Source: CAZSAK01 sp964605155 (GTDB lineage Bacteria > Pseudomonadota > Gammaproteobacteria > SZUA-140). Taken from it: a DNA stretch of 64,000 nt. The position numbers and the translations under genes were made by a program. Below, piece by piece: positions 62,106 to 64,000 of this stretch; position 1 is the stretch's first letter, and each line of letters starts with the position of its first letter. The notes under the pieces were generated by a model. It was not told the origin of the DNA. It ran no database searches and worked only from the letters and a program-made list of their open reading frames with translations. Where the stretch lies: contig CAZSAK010000002.1 in the NCBI GenBank assembly GCA_964605155.1, positions 62,001-126,000 of the forward strand, in the 5' to 3' direction.

Positions 62106-62798
62106 ATGGAACATGAATATCTCACCACGGTCTTACGCCTGCTGCTGGCCGTCGCGGCAGGCGCCCTGATTGGACTGGAAAGGACCTACCACGGCAGACC
62201 CGCGGGATTCCGTACCCATACCCTGGTATGTACGGCTTCCAGCCTGTTGATGCTGCTCTCCATATTTCAATGGCAGCTTATTGCTGGCGCCCCCATGGAC
62301 ACCGTCAGGGTTGATCCGACCCGCATGGCACAGGGCATCATGACGGGTATCGGGTTTCTAGGTGCAGGCGTCATCATGAAGGAACGTCTGAAGATACGCG
62401 GTCTAACCACGGCCGCCTCGCTGTGGTTGACGGCCTCGATCGGCATCGTCATCGGAATGGGCTTGTATTTCGCAGCCTCTCTGGCAATCGTACTCGCCCT
62501 TGGTATCCTGATCGTGTTCAGATGGATTGAGGGTATCATTCCCTCGTTGCTGAACGCCCGGCTCACCGTACGCTTCATCAGACATGACTATATGCCGGAA
62601 GAAGAATTGCAACAATTAATCAGGGATCACGGCATGGACAGTGCCGGAATCAGTTACAGCCTGGAAAACGAGGGCAAGACCTTCGTCTACCAGATGACGA
62701 TCAGGGCCCAGAATCCGGTAGATTTCAAAAGACTCGCCGAATCCCTCAATACCATGGACCGTGCCATCGAATTTTATATAACGCCTACAGGTGATTAG
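62106..62798 (+). CDS. MgtC/SapB family membrane protein
   Basis: A 230-residue protein with four or five membrane helices (about 5-145) and a C-terminal soluble ACT-like domain (about 155-228). The family core is 'LLLAVAAGALIGLERTYHGR' (11-30), 'GFRTHTLVCTASSLLMLLS' and 'GIMTGIGFLGAGVIMKE'. In Salmonella, MgtC limits ATP synthase and supports growth at low Mg2+; many environmental homologues have no known role. Being single and not next to mgtB, it should not be read as a virulence gene. Confidence 0.93.
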   Translation: MEHEYLTTVLRLLLAVAAGALIGLERTYHGRPAGFRTHTLVCTASSLLMLLSIFQWQLIAGAPMDTVRVDPTRMAQGIMTGIGFLGAGVIMKERLKIRGLTTAASLWLTASIGIVIGMGLYFAASLAIVLALGILIVFRWIEGIIPSLLNARLTVRFIRHDYMPEEELQQLIRDHGMDSAGISYSLENEGKTFVYQMTIRAQNPVDFKRLAESLNTMDRAIEFYITPTGD

Positions 62799-62962
62799 TA
62801 TCATCACGCGTGTGTTCATGCCCACCATGCCGTATCGATCACTGGGTTCTTGTGACACAGATGTCGGCATCACTGAAACGTCTGCCGGAAACCGGACACT
62901 CAACATCATGCCGGTGGCCGCAACCACTGACAGCAACCTTAACTACAGGCGGATGCAACCCC

Positions 62963-64000
62963 ATGGGTGCTAGATATCAACAAGGAGAACGTTTTTCACC
63001 CGTGCTGGACCGGATAGAACGGATCGGAAATCGCCTGCCGCAACCGGCCGTGTTGTTTATGTTCGGCACTGCTCTGATTATGGTGCTGTCGCAGATTGCC
63101 TATCTGGCCGACTGGTCAGTCGACAAACCCATCGCCCCGTCATCCGTCACAGGCTCCGTCATCAATACTGTCGAGGTCAATGCGATCGGCTTACTGACAT
63201 CAGACGGCCTGTGGTGGGCTGTCAGCCACATGGTCGAGAATTTCATCAACTTTCCCCCGCTGGGTCTGGTACTCGTCGGTATGCTGGGTATTGGCATCGC
63301 GGAACGTAGCGGCCTGTTGTCCGCGCTGTTGTCGCGCGGAATGACGCTGATGCCTGACAGGATGCTGACGCCGACGATGATCTTTGTCGGTGTGATGTCA
63401 TCACTGGCACTGGACGCCGGTTATATAGTACTGCCGCCGCTGGCAGCAGCCATCTATTTTGCGGCGGGCCGTCCGCCACTCGCCGGTATCGCCGCCGTGT
63501 TCGCCGGTGTCTCGGCTGGATTCAGCGCCAACCTGTTTATCACTGCGGTTGATCCGTTGTTGTCGGGGCTGACCCAGGCGGGTGCGACCGTTCTGGATCC
63601 AGGCTACCGTGTAGCGGTAACCTGCAACTGGTGGTTTATGATCGCATCCACCCTATTGATTACCATCAGCGGATGGATGGTCAGCGCCTGGCTGGTCGAA
63701 CCGCGACTGCGATATGCATGGGCCGAACACAATGTAGACGAGCACGAACATGACACAGATAGCAGGAAGACCTCCGTATCAGGTGAGGCGGATGAACGTC
63801 GCGGTCTTGTCGTTGCCGGTCTCGCTTTCACCTTCATTCTCGTTATCGTTCTCGGCCTGATCTTGTATCCGGGTGCGCCCCTTAACGGCCGGGGTGATCA
63901 TTTTTCACGCTGGATTGAAGCCTCTGTACCCCTGCTGTTTGTAATCTTCTTTGTTCCTGGTCTAGTCTATGGGCTGGTGGCGGGCAGCATCAAGGACAAC
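62963..64000 (+). CDS. AbgT family transporter, N-terminal part
   Basis: The frame is open from ATG 62963 to the window edge (346 codons), so the end is missing. It codes for hydrophobic helices with family features 'LPQPAVLFMFGTALIMVLS' (about 24-42), 'NFPPLGLVLVGMLGIGIAE', and 'AGFSANLFITAVDPLLSGLT', the hairpin of AbgT transporters. These export p-aminobenzoyl-glutamate or sulfonamides, driven by H+. GGAGAA inside the coding start is not a ribosome binding site, so the start may be weak; no better one was found. It begins 164 bases after mgtC. Confidence 0.9.
   Translation, partial: MGARYQQGERFSPVLDRIERIGNRLPQPAVLFMFGTALIMVLSQIAYLADWSVDKPIAPSSVTGSVINTVEVNAIGLLTSDGLWWAVSHMVENFINFPPLGLVLVGMLGIGIAERSGLLSALLSRGMTLMPDRMLTPTMIFVGVMSSLALDAGYIVLPPLAAAIYFAAGRPPLAGIAAVFAGVSAGFSANLFITAVDPLLSGLTQAGATVLDPGYRVAVTCNWWFMIASTLLITISGWMVSAWLVEPRLRYAWAEHNVDEHEHDTDSRKTSVSGEADERRGLVVAGLAFTFILVIVLGLILYPGAPLNGRGDHFSRWIEASVPLLFVIFFVPGLVYGLVAGSIKDN

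Noticed and set aside
62791..62973. 60-residue frame between mgtC and the AbgT gene
   Set aside because: It overlaps both neighbours, is not hydrophobic and has no recognisable features.
1..64000. CRISPR arrays, tRNA/rRNA genes, insertion sequences and prophage genes
   Set aside because: No regularly spaced repeats, tRNA-like T-loops in gaps, transposases or phage structural genes were seen. A covariance-model scan would be needed to exclude small RNAs.

Overview
The window is bacterial chromosome with no rRNA, tRNA, CRISPR array or recognisable insertion sequence seen by eye. Gene content and gene order point to a gammaproteobacterium. The supporting blocks are gpmI-envC-ctpA-yibQ divergent from yibN-secB-gpsA, ubiE-ubiJ-ubiB next to DUF971-hslUV, dapF-DUF484-xerC, a gamma carbonic anhydrase near prlC, and a fadE-led beta-oxidation operon. 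Neighbouring genes for a membrane pyrophosphatase (hppA) and a pyrophosphate-type phosphofructokinase are familiar from methylotrophic and some autotrophic or sulfur-oxidising gammaproteobacteria. The genus cannot be told from the sequence alone.

Layout. 1-4.1 kb: small accessory genes on the plus strand (DoxX tail, FMN-binding protein, orphan C39-like protein, two-domain sulfurtransferase, PAP2 phosphatase, methyltransferase, GFA-family protein). 4.5-7.9 kb: a leftward metal-uptake operon (small His/Cys membrane protein, outer-membrane beta-barrel protein, ZnuA, ZnuB) with no ATPase gene. 8.2-9.3 kb: a TrkA_C membrane protein and a possible 54-residue membrane peptide. 9.4-11.9 kb: arsR-yibN-secB-gpsA leftward; the ArsR protein has the cysteine pair of persulfide sensors. 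12.1-18.0 kb: gpmI-envC-ctpA-yibQ-DJ-1 rightward. 18.1-26.8 kb: leftward ubiquinone genes (ubiE, ubiJ, ubiB), DUF971, hslVU behind a good sigma-32 promoter candidate, an FkbM methyltransferase, xerC, DUF484 and dapF. 26.9-33.8 kb: a cation diffusion facilitator, a DksA-like protein, then pyrophosphate and nucleotide energy genes (ppa, hppA, pfp, adk). The adenylate kinase carries a histone-H1-like lysine tail. 33.9-38.8 kb: hemB, a PhoU-like/Pit phosphate pair, aroE and an ADP-ribosylglycohydrolase. 38.9-44.9 kb: an Att-type ABC exporter with its lipocalin-like partner, a hydrolase and a gamma carbonic anhydrase. 45.0-49.5 kb: gor, prlC and an Ada/Ogt-like regulator-repair protein. 49.7-57.7 kb: a complete fatty-acid beta-oxidation operon. 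58.1-64.0 kb: xthA, ubiD, a patatin lipase, mgtC and the start of an AbgT-family transporter.

How the parts connect. PPi made by biosynthesis can be hydrolysed by Ppa, used by HppA to energise the membrane, or used by Pfp in sugar phosphate metabolism, while Adk balances AMP/ATP. Fatty acids are activated by the acyl-CoA ligase, oxidised by FadE and the two-subunit-type trifunctional set, and drained by a YciA thioesterase. UbiD, UbiE, UbiJ and UbiB contribute to the respiratory quinone. Most of the window is conserved housekeeping DNA. The points most worth a second look are the tailed adenylate kinase, the candidate persulfide-responsive yibN locus with its palindromes, the ATPase-less metal operon with its HExxH mini-protein, and the TrkA_C protein with a channel-like P-loop motif.
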